Assembly: GCF_020439865.1 (NCBI RefSeq)
Contig: NZ_JAGRPF010000139.1
Span: 19,001-83,000 of the forward strand
Origin: Prosthecobacter sp.
Lineage (GTDB): Bacteria > Verrucomicrobiota > Verrucomicrobiia > Verrucomicrobiales > Verrucomicrobiaceae
Length of the DNA: 64,000 nt
Direction: 5' to 3'
Below, piece after piece: positions 25,897 to 34,783 of this stretch; positions within the stretch are counted from its first letter, which is position 1, and every line of letters begins with the position of its first letter. The notes below the pieces were generated by a model. It worked only from the letters and a program-made list of their open reading frames with translations, ran no database searches and had not been told where the DNA came from. The position numbers and the translations under genes are program-made.

Positions 25897-26823
25897 TCAG
25901 CGCGGTGCGGACACCGGCCGGGAAATCGAGGGACCGCTGGCGATGCGGCCAAAGTTGTAACCGAAGATGACGAATCCTTCGATGGCCGGTGTGGGGGCCG
26001 AGCAGCCGGCGAGGCAGACCAGATTGATCCAACTGTTCGGGGTGGGGCGGATCTGGATGGAGGGACCGATGCCGAACTTGCGATCGCCGCTGCTGTTGTG
26101 GCGCCCACCTTGCTCGTTTTCGTATTTGTACTGCATCTCGAGACCGGCGGAGAGCACCTGGTCAATGAGGGTGTAGCTGAGGCCCTGGCTGATGGCGAAT
26201 TCGTTGGCGCGGCCGCGGCTAATGGCACGCTCATAGGCGAAGTTCAAAGCCCAGTGCAGGCGCGGCGTGAAGTCGTCTCCGAGCAGCAATTTGACCTCAT
26301 AGACATCACTTCCGTAGGTGCCGTCGGTGGCTTTGTACTCGGCGTAGAGCGTGGGATTGAGCGGGATGACGCCCCAGTCCGCAAGCGCCCAGCGCAGTTC
26401 AAAGGCGAGATCCTGTTTCAGGGTTCTGCCATCCTCATGACCCCAGTCGGCGTAGATGTCCAACTGCATGCGCCAGGGGAGGCCGATTTCGATTTCCTCG
26501 ATAAACTTTTGCTGCGGCTTCTTGCCCTGATCGCGATAGGAACGCACACGCCACCACTGTTCGACGGACACCTGTCCTGGATCCTGCTGGATGTATACCC
26601 GGGAGAAACCGAACCGGCGCTTCGAGGTCCATTCAGGACGCTTCATCTCGCCAATGAAGGCTTCTTCCTTTAACCAACCGGGTCGGTCCACGACGACGAT
26701 GGGTTTGAGCAGAATGGACTCCATGGCGTCCACCTGAGCGGAGGCCTGCTGCTGGGTGGAGAGCAAGAGGAGTGAACAGAGCGAAGCGATGAGAAATCGG
26801 GGGCGGAACAGCACGGGAGTCAT
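25897..26823 (-). CDS. Predicted outer-membrane beta-barrel protein
   Basis: A 308-residue exported protein: signal peptide to ~residue 29 (LLLLSTQQQASAQ), then many amphipathic strands rich in aromatics (IEIGLPWRMQLDIYADW, DLAFELRWALADWG, LYAEYKATDGTYGSDVYEVKLLLGDD, HWALNFAYERAI, VLSAGLEMQYKYEN). This looks like a small outer-membrane barrel of the 'putative MetA-pathway/transporter' type, but no family is certain. The C-terminus continues ~15 residues past the last strand-like segment rather than ending in Phe. Confidence 0.65.
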   Translation of the reverse strand: MTPVLFRPRFLIASLCSLLLLSTQQQASAQVDAMESILLKPIVVVDRPGWLKEEAFIGEMKRPEWTSKRRFGFSRVYIQQDPGQVSVEQWWRVRSYRDQGKKPQQKFIEEIEIGLPWRMQLDIYADWGHEDGRTLKQDLAFELRWALADWGVIPLNPTLYAEYKATDGTYGSDVYEVKLLLGDDFTPRLHWALNFAYERAISRGRANEFAISQGLSYTLIDQVLSAGLEMQYKYENEQGGRHNSSGDRKFGIGPSIQIRPTPNSWINLVCLAGCSAPTPAIEGFVIFGYNFGRIASGPSISRPVSAPR

Positions 26824-26966
26824 GAGGCGCGTTGTGAGTCGGGCCGTTGCTATGACCGACTCAATCCGTGCTGTAAAGCCAACGCGTTTCTTGTGGGACT
26901 ATTGAATTCCAGTCGGCATCCTTTTTGACCACGAAGTACGCGGTTTGGACAATCATGAACCACCAA

Positions 26967-26995
26967 GAGTGAGGGGTGTAGCCACGCTCTCACTC
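26967..26995 (-). terminator. Weak hairpin downstream of accA
   Basis: GAGTGAG (26967-26973) can pair with CTCACTC (26989-26995), 29 bases beyond the accA stop on the minus strand. The stem is short and the tail lacks a clear T run. The rest of the 26824-27023 gap shows nothing else. Confidence 0.3.
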
Positions 26996-27023
26996 CTGGC
27001 TCGACGTGCTTGAGATCCTCGTC

Positions 27024-27983
27024 TCAGGCCTGAGTGAACTGCCCCAGCTCACGGAACTTCTGGTAGCGCTGTTCCAGCATTTTGGCGGTCGGAAGGGCTG
27101 ACAGATCCTTCAGGGTGGTGAGCACTGCCTCCTTGAGAGAGTTTGCTGCGGCGAAGTGATCGTTATGGGCTCCTCCGAGGGGTTCGGGGATGATGCCGTC
27201 GATGATGCCGAGCTTGGAAAGGTCCTGCGCACTGAGCTTGAGAGCGGAGGCGGCTTCGGGCGCGTGTTCGCGGTGTTTCCAAAGAATCGCCGCACAGCCT
27301 TCAGGGCTGATGACGGAGTAGTAGGCGTTTTCCATCATGAGGACCTTGTCAGCGATGCCGATGCCGAGAGCTCCGCCGCTGCCGCCTTCGCCGATGACGA
27401 TGGCGATGATCGGAGTGCGGAGCGTCATCATCTCGCGCAGGTTGAAGGCGATGGCCTCGGCGATGTTGCGCTCTTCTGCGCCGATGCCAGGGAAGGCTCC
27501 GGGGGTGTCGATGAGGGTGACGATGGGAAGGCTGAACTTTTCGGCCATCCGCATCAGGCGGAGGGCTTTGCGATAGCCTTCCGGATGGGCGCTGCCGAAG
27601 TTGCGCAGGAGGTTTTCCTTGGTGTCTCGTCCTTTCTGGTGGCCGAGAATCGCGACGCGCTGTCCGCCGATGGTGGCAAAGCCGGCGGGCATGGCGTTGT
27701 CATCGCCGATGTGGCGGTCGCCGTGGAGTTCCACGAACTCGTCGCAGATGTGCTTCACGTAGTCGAGCATGAAGGGGCGGGCGATGTGGCGGGAGATTTG
27801 CACGCGTTGCCAGGGGGAAAGGTTGGCATGGATGTCACGCTGCAGCGCGTCAGCCTTGGTTTCGAGGTCGGCGATCTGTTGCGCGAGCTTGTCAGTGGGC
27901 TTCGAGGCGAGCTTTTTTTTTGCCTCCTCGATTTCTTGACGCAGTTTGACGATGGGCTTTTCGAATTCCAAGATTTGTTTCAT
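27024..27983 (-). CDS. accA: Acetyl-CoA carboxylase carboxyltransferase subunit alpha
   Basis: A 319-residue AccA, the usual length. It transfers carboxyl from biotin to acetyl-CoA in the first step of fatty-acid synthesis, with AccD. Seen: the N-terminal coiled region (LRQEIEEAKKKLASKPTDK), PWQRVQISRHIARP, GDRHIGDDNAM, PIVTLIDTPGAFPGIGAEERNIAEA, and VIGEGGSGGALGIGIADKVLMMENAYYSVISPEGCAAILW. accB, accC and accD are not in the window. Confidence 0.97.
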   Translation of the reverse strand: MKQILEFEKPIVKLRQEIEEAKKKLASKPTDKLAQQIADLETKADALQRDIHANLSPWQRVQISRHIARPFMLDYVKHICDEFVELHGDRHIGDDNAMPAGFATIGGQRVAILGHQKGRDTKENLLRNFGSAHPEGYRKALRLMRMAEKFSLPIVTLIDTPGAFPGIGAEERNIAEAIAFNLREMMTLRTPIIAIVIGEGGSGGALGIGIADKVLMMENAYYSVISPEGCAAILWKHREHAPEAASALKLSAQDLSKLGIIDGIIPEPLGGAHNDHFAAANSLKEAVLTTLKDLSALPTAKMLEQRYQKFRELGQFTQA

Positions 27984-28012
27984 GTCGTTCAGGGGAAAGG
28001 GGGTAAGAGCGA

Positions 28013-28969
28013 TTACCTCACGAGGCTCAACTTTGACCCTCTGCTCACAAGCGCAAAGAGTTCTTCAATGTCCTCGCGGGAGAGAAAAATGCCGGTTTCT
28101 GCCGCAGGGGAGGGGGGCGGGGCGGGCATGGCGCTTGCCGCTGCCGGCGTGGTGGTGGATTTTTTGGCGTTCTTCGGGGCGGCCTTCGGTTCTTCTACCG
28201 GTAGAGCACGAGCCACGGGCGGTGTACGGATGCTGATGCCAGCCTTGGTTCCGGCGAGCCACTTTTCCGCATCGACATGCTTAATCTCGGTGGATCCTAC
28301 TGCCTTGCCATCGTAGATGGCGTTTTTCCCGGCAATTTGCATTTCTACAGGGAGACGCGTGCCGGGTGGCAGGTTGATATCCTTTGCCTGGTAGATTTTG
28401 AAGAGGTACTCTTTGTCGCCAACCTTGCGCAGCAGCATGACCTGCTTTTTGGAGACGCTGACGCCGAGGTGAAAGTCCATCGGAATGATGGTCAGGTGAT
28501 CGCCCGGCTGGAGATTGAAGCTCATCAAGCCACTGGCACGGATGATGGAGTCCACCGTGGTGCCTTGTCGGCTGGCGATCAGATTTAGTGAATCACCCGG
28601 CTGCACGATGTAGTCTTTCTTACCCGAATGATTGTTGGGCGAGTAAAGTTGGTCCATGTTGATTTCACCGATGATGCGCATGGCTTCGGGGCAGGTTGCC
28701 GACTCGGGAAACTGCTGGCGCAGCTTGTAGAGCGCCTCGCGGCCTTCCTCGATTTTGCCGTCGCGAATAAGTTCGACGGCGGCTTCGAAGCGGCGCACTC
28801 CTGGATCGATCCGAGGGCGGTCCGTGGCCTTCATCGCGGCGATGTCCTCTTCGACCTGGCTTTCCTTGAGCAGGACGTTCATATAGACCCAGTAGCCCAT
28901 GGCCAGCGTGCCCGCGACGAGTCCGACGGTGATGAGGAAAATCAGCAGTTTGATCTGGGTCCGTGCCAT
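28013..28969 (-). CDS. Membrane-anchored LysM protein
   Basis: A 318-residue protein with an N-terminal membrane span (LLIFLITVGLVAGTLAMGYWVYM) and the rest presumably periplasmic. A TPR-like segment (~55-95) precedes one LysM domain, DYIVQPGDSLNLIASRQGTT...LQPGDHLTIIP, which in this family binds peptidoglycan. The C-terminal third is Ala/Pro-rich. The ATG at 28969 is preferred over a TTG five codons upstream. It follows the next gene after a short gap and probably shares its transcript. Confidence 0.8.
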   Translation of the reverse strand: MARTQIKLLIFLITVGLVAGTLAMGYWVYMNVLLKESQVEEDIAAMKATDRPRIDPGVRRFEAAVELIRDGKIEEGREALYKLRQQFPESATCPEAMRIIGEINMDQLYSPNNHSGKKDYIVQPGDSLNLIASRQGTTVDSIIRASGLMSFNLQPGDHLTIIPMDFHLGVSVSKKQVMLLRKVGDKEYLFKIYQAKDINLPPGTRLPVEMQIAGKNAIYDGKAVGSTEIKHVDAEKWLAGTKAGISIRTPPVARALPVEEPKAAPKNAKKSTTTPAAASAMPAPPPSPAAETGIFLSREDIEELFALVSRGSKLSLVR

Positions 28970-28992
28970 TGCGGGAATCGACAAACGTTCGC

Positions 28993-29520
28993 TCAGCCCA
29001 GGAGGCCGCGGCGTTTGAAATCGAAGAGGTTGATGTTCTGGGACTTTTCGATCATCTCGACGGTGAACTTGAGCAGGCAGATCTCCCAGGTGTCGTCCAC
29101 GCCCTGAATCACCGCTCGCATCGGGTTGCCGGTGGTGCGGATGTTGCCGAGCAGTTTGCCGCAGACTTCGTCCATGGACTCATGGACGATTTGTTCGCTG
29201 ATGTCGCCTTTGCGAAACTTGAAGCCGTACTTGAGGATGGCCAGTTTGTGCAGGTTCTCCCTGAGGAATTCGCCAAAGGCGGAGGCCTCCTGGCTGAAGC
29301 CTTCGAAGTCAAAGTTTCCCGGCATTTCCGGACGCAGGATGAGCGGCTTTTCGGCCTCAATGCGCCCTTCGCGGACGCGCACGGCTCCAACGGTGTCCAT
29401 GAGTTCTGTGACAATCTGAAACTCGAACTGCGTGCTCCCGAAGGTGTCGATGCGGCGGTCCGGTTCATGCAAGACCTGGGTGTTCTCCAGGGCATATTGA
29501 ATGTCGAACTCGGTGGGCAT
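28993..29520 (-). CDS. Conserved hypothetical protein
   Basis: A 175-residue protein starting at ATG 29520 (MPTEFDIQYALENTQVLHEP). It has no signal peptide or membrane span. It reads as a well-ordered alpha/beta protein (TQFEFQIVTELMDTVGAVRVREG; MRAVIQGVDDTWEICLLKFTVEMIEKS). I recognise no family. It is divergent from the methyltransferase gene and upstream of the LysM gene. Confidence 0.65.
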   Translation of the reverse strand: MPTEFDIQYALENTQVLHEPDRRIDTFGSTQFEFQIVTELMDTVGAVRVREGRIEAEKPLILRPEMPGNFDFEGFSQEASAFGEFLRENLHKLAILKYGFKFRKGDISEQIVHESMDEVCGKLLGNIRTTGNPMRAVIQGVDDTWEICLLKFTVEMIEKSQNINLFDFKRRGLLG

Positions 29521-29624
29521 GATTTGAGGGGTCGCGGAGATTAATCTGCTTCGACCGAGGGGCCAGTGATTTCTTGGCCGCAACGGTTGTGAAAAGGATA
29601 CGCCTGCGCCATTGCTCCCATCCC

Positions 29625-30923
29625 ATGAAACTGCCCCCGCATTTGCTCGATGAGATTGTCCTTTCCCTCGGAGAGGTCTTCGTGGGCAGACGCTATGCGG
29701 ACAAGGTGATCGAGTTCACCTTCAAACGACACCGCAAATGGGGCAGCCGCGACCGGCGTATCTTTGCTGAGTCGATCTATGAATGTGTGCGCTGGTGGCG
29801 CTGGTTTTGGCATCTGGCCGGACTGCCCGACGAGGAGCATACCCAGCCGGAATACATCACGCCAGAGCGTCTGTGGCGCGTGTGGGCAGCCTACTGGATC
29901 ACCAACGGCCGGGAACTGCCGCAGGACGAAACAGCGCCGCAGGTGAAGCCGGGCGATGTTTTGAAGCGGGCCAAAGAAGGTGCCTCGCCCGCGGTTCGTG
30001 CGGCGATTCCCGACTGGCTCGAAGAACGTGGCAGCCGTGAACTCGGCACCGCATGGCCAGCACTGCGCGAGGCGCTCAATGTGCCGGCGGACGTGTATCT
30101 GCGGGTGAACACGCTCAAGAACGACCGGCGTGCACTGCGGGAAAGGCTGGGGCGCGAAGGCTTCGAAGCTGAGGCCGTGGAGAGTGTGCCGAGCGCCCTG
30201 CGGTTGAAGCAGCGGGCGAGTTTGTTTGGTTCCGCCGCCTACAAGGAGGGACTGTTCGAAGTGCAGGATGCAGCTTCGCAACTCATCGCTCCCTTTCTGC
30301 AACCCGAGCCCGGCATGCGTGTGATCGATGCGTGCGCGGGTGGTGGTGGCAAGTCGCTTCACCTCGCCGCGATCATGCGCAACAAGGGGCGCCTGCTCGC
30401 ACTCGACGTGCATGCGTGGAAGTTGGCCGAACTGCGCAAGCGGGCGTCACGCGCAGGCGTGGACATCATCGAAGCGCGCGAGATTGAAGGATCGAAGACG
30501 ATCAAACGCCTGGCAAACAAGGCGGACCGCGTGCTTCTGGACGTGCCATGTTCGGGACTTGGCGTGCTGCGCCGCAATCCTGATGCGAAGTGGAAGCTCA
30601 GTGATGCGGAGATCGACCGGCTTATCGCCCTGCAGGCGGAGATTCTGGAAAGCTACAGCCGCATGGTCAACCCTGGCGGCAAGCTGGTGTATGCCACGTG
30701 CAGCATTCTGCCGAGCGAGAATGAGCAGCAAGTGAAGGCGTTTCTAGCTCGGCACGGCGATGAATGGAGCCTCGAAGAGGAGCTGCATCGTACGCCGGAG
30801 ACGGGCGCGTTTGACGGGTTCTATGCCGCGCGCTTGCTGAGGAAGAGTGCTGCCGATTCTTCAACCACGGAAAACACTGAACACACGGAAAAGAAAGAAC
30901 CAACGGAACACACTCAAAGCTGA
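29625..30923 (+). CDS. RsmB/NOP-type RNA m5C methyltransferase
   Basis: A 432-residue SAM-dependent cytosine-5 RNA methyltransferase of the RsmB/Nop2 family. An N-terminal NusB-like helical region precedes the catalytic part: RVNTLKNDRRALRERL, MRVIDACAGGGGKSLHLAAIM (SAM site), the first Cys in LLDVPCSGLGVLRRNPDAKWK (motif IV) and the catalytic Cys in YATCSILPSEN (motif VI). The likely target is 16S rRNA C967 by analogy with RsmB. The last ~20 residues (Thr/Glu/His-rich) are read from an intergenic palindrome that begins inside the gene. Confidence 0.88.
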   Translation: MKLPPHLLDEIVLSLGEVFVGRRYADKVIEFTFKRHRKWGSRDRRIFAESIYECVRWWRWFWHLAGLPDEEHTQPEYITPERLWRVWAAYWITNGRELPQDETAPQVKPGDVLKRAKEGASPAVRAAIPDWLEERGSRELGTAWPALREALNVPADVYLRVNTLKNDRRALRERLGREGFEAEAVESVPSALRLKQRASLFGSAAYKEGLFEVQDAASQLIAPFLQPEPGMRVIDACAGGGGKSLHLAAIMRNKGRLLALDVHAWKLAELRKRASRAGVDIIEAREIEGSKTIKRLANKADRVLLDVPCSGLGVLRRNPDAKWKLSDAEIDRLIALQAEILESYSRMVNPGGKLVYATCSILPSENEQQVKAFLARHGDEWSLEEELHRTPETGAFDGFYAARLLRKSAADSSTTENTEHTEKKEPTEHTQS

Positions 30924-30968
30924 GGATCAGACTCTGGTCGTTCCGTGTATTCTATGTTTTCCGTGGTT
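30863..30968. repeat. Imperfect palindromic repeat invading a gene end
   Basis: Two 28-base arms, 30863-30890 and 30941-30968, are inverted copies matching at 25 of 28 positions; each begins AACCACGGAAAACA and ends ACACGGAA. The space between them also contains short CACGGAA/ACGGAAC variants. The left arm codes for the C-terminus of the methyltransferase and the right arm lies between genes. It looks like a small non-autonomous intergenic repeat. Confidence 0.75.
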
Positions 30969-30974
30969 CAAATC

Positions 30975-31196
30975 TCAATGGCATCCGCAGCCGCTGCCAC
31001 AGGAGCCACCCCCTGACTGTGGTGCGGAGCTGCCGCCACCCATCAAGCCTGTGCCTCCGATGGGCACACGACGGACTGGCTGTCCGTTGTCGGGATGCTG
31101 CGTGAGGGCGGCGTCCTTCATGCTCTGACGGACTTCGAAGCGTTTGACGGGTTCGCCTTCAAACTGGGGAATGGTTTCGTAAACGTAGGTGGGCAT
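30975..31196 (-). CDS. FmdB-like small protein lacking the usual cysteines
   Basis: A 73-residue protein. MPTYVYE, the QSM..D region and PVRRV match the FmdB/putative zinc-ribbon family (MPTYEYxCxxCG ... CPxCG ... VRR). However, the four zinc-binding cysteines are replaced (YETIPQF; TQHPDNG). The C-terminus instead ends in a Gly/Ser/Cys/His tail, GGGSCGSGCGCH, which could bind metal. Function unknown. Confidence 0.65.
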   Translation of the reverse strand: MPTYVYETIPQFEGEPVKRFEVRQSMKDAALTQHPDNGQPVRRVPIGGTGLMGGGSSAPQSGGGSCGSGCGCH

Positions 31197-31311
31197 GGCG
31201 GGGAGTTGTAAGTTCCAAGTTCAAGGATTCAAGTTTCAAACGGGTCCCGGGAGGAAAAATAAAAGCGGCGTCCCGGTGAGGGGACGCCGCGTGGGAATGC
31301 TGAAAAGCGGA

Positions 31312-32889
31312 TCAGGCTTTCTCTGCCGCTTCTTCGTCGTCAATGGTGATCGGCTTGTAACCGCCGATGGCCTTGAAGTAGAGCAGCAGCAGCAGGTAGA
31401 TCGCGGCCATGGTGCCGGGAATGTAAGCGTCGAACTTCAAGGTCTTGCGGTCGCCCTGTTGGTCAGCTGCGACAACCACCTGCTGATCGGGAGTCTTCTC
31501 CTTGGCTTCCTTGGCTTCAGAGAGCTTCTTGCCATCGAGACCGGAGGCTGCTGTGGCGTCGAGGTTGAGGAACTTGCTCGGCGTGGCCGCCTTGTAGGTT
31601 TCAAACAGGGCAGGGTTCTTGGATTTGAGATCCTCACCGGCAAAGCGGTCCTTCATGTAGCCCAGGCCCGGGCCGCCGATGATGCCGGCGGACAGCATGC
31701 CAATGCCTCCCATGATGGAAATGGCGACAGCGCCCGTGCGCGGGAAGCGGTCGGAGGCGACGGCGAGCATGGTCGGCCAGAAGAAGGTCTTGCCGAAAGC
31801 ATAGATGCCGAGAGCGATGAGCGCCGTGGCGAAAGTGTTCATCGTGGAGGCGAGCGTCAGACCGCCGGCGGCGAGAGCCGAGCAAACGAAGAGCAGTCCG
31901 ACCGGGGAAAGCTTGAGGGTCTTCTCGATCCAGTGGGCGCAGAAGCGCAGGCCGAACATGATGGCAGAGGTCCAGAGGAAGAGAGCCTTGCCCTGCTCAG
32001 GCGTGAACAGATTGCCCGTGATGTTCTGAATCCAGCCATCCGTGCCGAGTTCGACCGCGCCGACGAGAGCGTGAGTGACAAAGAGAACAAATAGGACGAT
32101 GGAGCCGAGGGAGAACTTGGTGATCACGCCGACACCGATGAGCAGCACGCCGCCCACCCCGTAGCCGAGGTTCTTGGACAGGTCAGGAGCAAGACCGACC
32201 ACATCTTTGAAGAAGCCCTCCGCGAAGAAGGAAAGCAGGAAGCAGGCCACGGCGCCGCCGAGGATGCCCACGTCTTTGAGCATGTTGCCAAAGCTGACGC
32301 CCTTCGCGGCGGCTTCGGATTTCGGGAAATGCTGGCCCATGAACATGAGGCCGTAGATCACGGTCGGGATCAGGTAGAGCGCGAGCTGGATGCGCCAGTT
32401 GATTTCCATCTTGTCATCCAAGAACCAGCCGAGCACGACGCCAATCACCATGCCAGCAGGCCAGGAGGCATGCAGGATGTTGAGGTAATGGGTGCGGTTT
32501 TCCGGGAACAGCGTGGCGACGAGCGGATTGGCCACGGCTTCCAAGGTGCCATTCGCGAAAGCGAAGATGAACATGCCGAGGGACAGCACCATGTAGGCAT
32601 TACCACCGCTGGCGGTGAAGGTGACGAGCGCGGAGACCACATGCAGCAAGAAGGCCAGCACGACGAGTTTGCCGTAGCCGATTTTGTCCACGACCACGCC
32701 ACCAAGAATGATGCCGAAACAGAAGCCGTTGAAGCCCATGCCCCCGATGGCTCCGAGCTGTGCTCCCGTGAAGCCGAACTCCTTCGCCCAGTTGTCAAAG
32801 ATACCGCCACGAACGGCGAAGCCGACGCCGGCGGCGAGGATGGCCATAAAGCCGGCCCAGAGAAGTCTCATTCGATTGTTTTCGCTCAT
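31312..32889 (-). CDS. MFS transporter with a large C-terminal loop
   Basis: A 525-residue major-facilitator transporter with about 12 membrane segments. Seen: [18 protein letters not shown] (the loop 2-3 motif region), [19 protein letters not shown] and [12 protein letters not shown], features of FucP/sugar-porter-like MFS branches. A hydrophilic stretch of ~80 residues ([14 protein letters not shown] ... [10 protein letters not shown]) lies before the last span, which is unusual. The next gene upstream is a paralogue with the same arrangement. The substrate is unknown; a sugar or sugar acid is a guess. Confidence 0.85.
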   Translation of the reverse strand: MSENNRMRLLWAGFMAILAAGVGFAVRGGIFDNWAKEFGFTGAQLGAIGGMGFNGFCFGIILGGVVVDKIGYGKLVVLAFLLHVVSALVTFTASGGNAYMVLSLGMFIFAFANGTLEAVANPLVATLFPENRTHYLNILHASWPAGMVIGVVLGWFLDDKMEINWRIQLALYLIPTVIYGLMFMGQHFPKSEAAAKGVSFGNMLKDVGILGGAVACFLLSFFAEGFFKDVVGLAPDLSKNLGYGVGGVLLIGVGVITKFSLGSIVLFVLFVTHALVGAVELGTDGWIQNITGNLFTPEQGKALFLWTSAIMFGLRFCAHWIEKTLKLSPVGLLFVCSALAAGGLTLASTMNTFATALIALGIYAFGKTFFWPTMLAVASDRFPRTGAVAISIMGGIGMLSAGIIGGPGLGYMKDRFAGEDLKSKNPALFETYKAATPSKFLNLDATAASGLDGKKLSEAKEAKEKTPDQQVVVAADQQGDRKTLKFDAYIPGTMAAIYLLLLLYFKAIGGYKPITIDDEEAAEKA

Positions 32890-33046
32890 AGAGGGAGTGG
32901 AGTGTGTTGGTTGGATGGAGTGGTTGTCGGGGAAAGGGCGAGTTTTAGGTGCCTCGCTTCATCGCGACAAGGAAAAAATGCTCGCAAGACTGAGAAGGCG
33001 GGCGAATGCCCGGATGCTGTCGCTGAAAGATTGAGATGCCGCAGGC

Positions 33047-34603
33047 TCAGAATCCGGGATCGGCTTCCGGTTCCTGGCTGATGGCGACGGGCTTGTAGCC
33101 GCCTCTCGCCCTGAAGTAGAACAGCATCACCAGATAGCAGACCAGCATGAAGGCGGGGAGCACCGCGATGTTGGTGAAGGCACCGCGTTTGCTGTCGGCC
33201 TGCACCGCGTTCAGTTCGTTCGCAGAAGCAGCGTCGAGCGCCTTGATTTTCTCCTGGTCGAGACCGGGCGTGCTGCCAAAGATGGTGGGCTTGGCGGCGC
33301 CTTCGACTTTGGTCAGCAGGGCAGTGTGGCCGTTGGAAAGACGTGAATGCATGTCCTTGTCCTGCTGATAGCCGATGAACGGACTGCCGAGGACGCCAAG
33401 GAATAGCACGCCGACGGCTGAGACGCCGTTGAGCGTCAGGGCGCCGCCTTTCGGGAACTGCTCGGATGTCAGCCCAAGGGTGGTGCTCCAAAGGAAGGTT
33501 TTACCGAAGGCATATACGGTGGATGCGGCGACGATGGCCCAGCCGACGCTCTTGGAGAGGAACATCAGACCGGCGATGGCGACGGCGGAACCGAGCACAA
33601 GCAGACCGATGGGCGAGATGCGATGGACGATGGGGCCTGCGTAGAAGCGCAGGATCGTCATGATCGTCGAGACATAGACAAAGACCCATGCGGCGAAGGT
33701 CACATTGCTCTCACCGGAAGCGAAGGGGCCGTTCAATTTCAGCAACTCTGGCATCCAGCCGTCGGTGCCGAGTTCGGTGGTGGCGAGCGGTCCGATGATG
33801 ATGAGCACTAGAATGAAGAGCCAGTTGCCCGGAGACATGGTGTAAAGACCGGCCAGCAGGCCGATGACCGCGCCTGCGATGAGCGAGGCTGTGAGCGACG
33901 CGTCCTTGCCCGCCATCTGCATGATGGCGAAGTACATGAGGAAGCCGATGATGAAGAAGCCCACCGCGCCGACTTCCTTCAGCATGTCCCGGTAGGTCAC
34001 ACCAGCGGCGACACGTTCATTTACCGGGAATTTGCACGGCAGGATCAGCAGCGCGTAGAGCACCACCGGGATGAAGCAGAGCCCGAAGCGGAACTTCCAC
34101 ACGGCGTCGAAAAACAGCGTCGTATTAGGGAACAGGGCGCAGAACAGGGCTCCCAACGCGAGACCTGCCGGCCAGCCGGCATGCAGGATGTTCAGCCATT
34201 TTGCCTTCTCTTTGCTGAACACCGTCGCGACGACCGGATTGATGAAGGATTCCACCGTGCCGTTTGCCACGGCCACGAGCAGCGTGCTCCAGTAGAACGA
34301 CTCATAACCGGTGGCGTTCAGCGTGAGCACGAGCGAGACCAAGTGGCAGGCGATGGCGAAGATCGCGACGGTCTTGTAGCCGATCCAGTCGATGACGAGG
34401 CTGAAGAAGATGATGCTGATTGCGAAGGGCCACATGCCGGCGCCGTTGATGTTGCCTTTCTGTGCTTCGGAAAGATTGAAGCCGTCCTGCAACAGTCCGA
34501 TGGAGTTGGCCCGGACGCCGAAGACGAACGAGGTGGCGACGAGGGCGATGAAGCAGGCCCAAAAGAGTTTCATGTCGGCTTTGCCGGGAGCTGTCTGAGT
34601 CAT
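33047..34603 (-). CDS. MFS transporter, paralogue of the neighbouring gene
   Basis: A 518-residue MFS transporter; start at ATG 34603 (MTQTAPGKADMKLFWACFIALVA). It shares with the downstream gene the motifs LVIDWIGYKTVAIFAI, VANGTVESFINPVVATVF and LHAGWPAGLALGALF, and a hydrophilic loop before the last span (DKDMHSRLSNGHTALLTK ... VQADSKRGAF). This indicates tandem duplication. The ~157-base gap between the two genes shows nothing notable. Divergent from the PBP2 gene. Confidence 0.85.
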   Translation of the reverse strand: MTQTAPGKADMKLFWACFIALVATSFVFGVRANSIGLLQDGFNLSEAQKGNINGAGMWPFAISIIFFSLVIDWIGYKTVAIFAIACHLVSLVLTLNATGYESFYWSTLLVAVANGTVESFINPVVATVFSKEKAKWLNILHAGWPAGLALGALFCALFPNTTLFFDAVWKFRFGLCFIPVVLYALLILPCKFPVNERVAAGVTYRDMLKEVGAVGFFIIGFLMYFAIMQMAGKDASLTASLIAGAVIGLLAGLYTMSPGNWLFILVLIIIGPLATTELGTDGWMPELLKLNGPFASGESNVTFAAWVFVYVSTIMTILRFYAGPIVHRISPIGLLVLGSAVAIAGLMFLSKSVGWAIVAASTVYAFGKTFLWSTTLGLTSEQFPKGGALTLNGVSAVGVLFLGVLGSPFIGYQQDKDMHSRLSNGHTALLTKVEGAAKPTIFGSTPGLDQEKIKALDAASANELNAVQADSKRGAFTNIAVLPAFMLVCYLVMLFYFRARGGYKPVAISQEPEADPGF

Positions 34604-34783
34604 GGAGCGGGTCGGGTAAAATGAAGGGCGATTCCAGCAAAAGCGGACTGCCAGCGCAATGCCTTTTTCCCTGGTCGCGAAATTCCCTGTGTCCGACCTC
34701 CGGCTTGACGCCAAGCGTGCGGGGCCGCATGTTCGGTTGTTCAGCGGGGCGGATCGTCGATTCCCTGCGGAAGTCTATACCCC

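Noticed and set aside
24444..25970. 508-codon plus-strand frame
   Set aside because: Antisense to the TonB receptor; high-GC shadow with His/Ala/Val-rich sequence and no motif.
30961..30978. GGTTCAAATC, similar to a tRNA T-loop
   Set aside because: It is part of the right arm of the palindrome; no acceptor stem, anticodon loop or CCA context.
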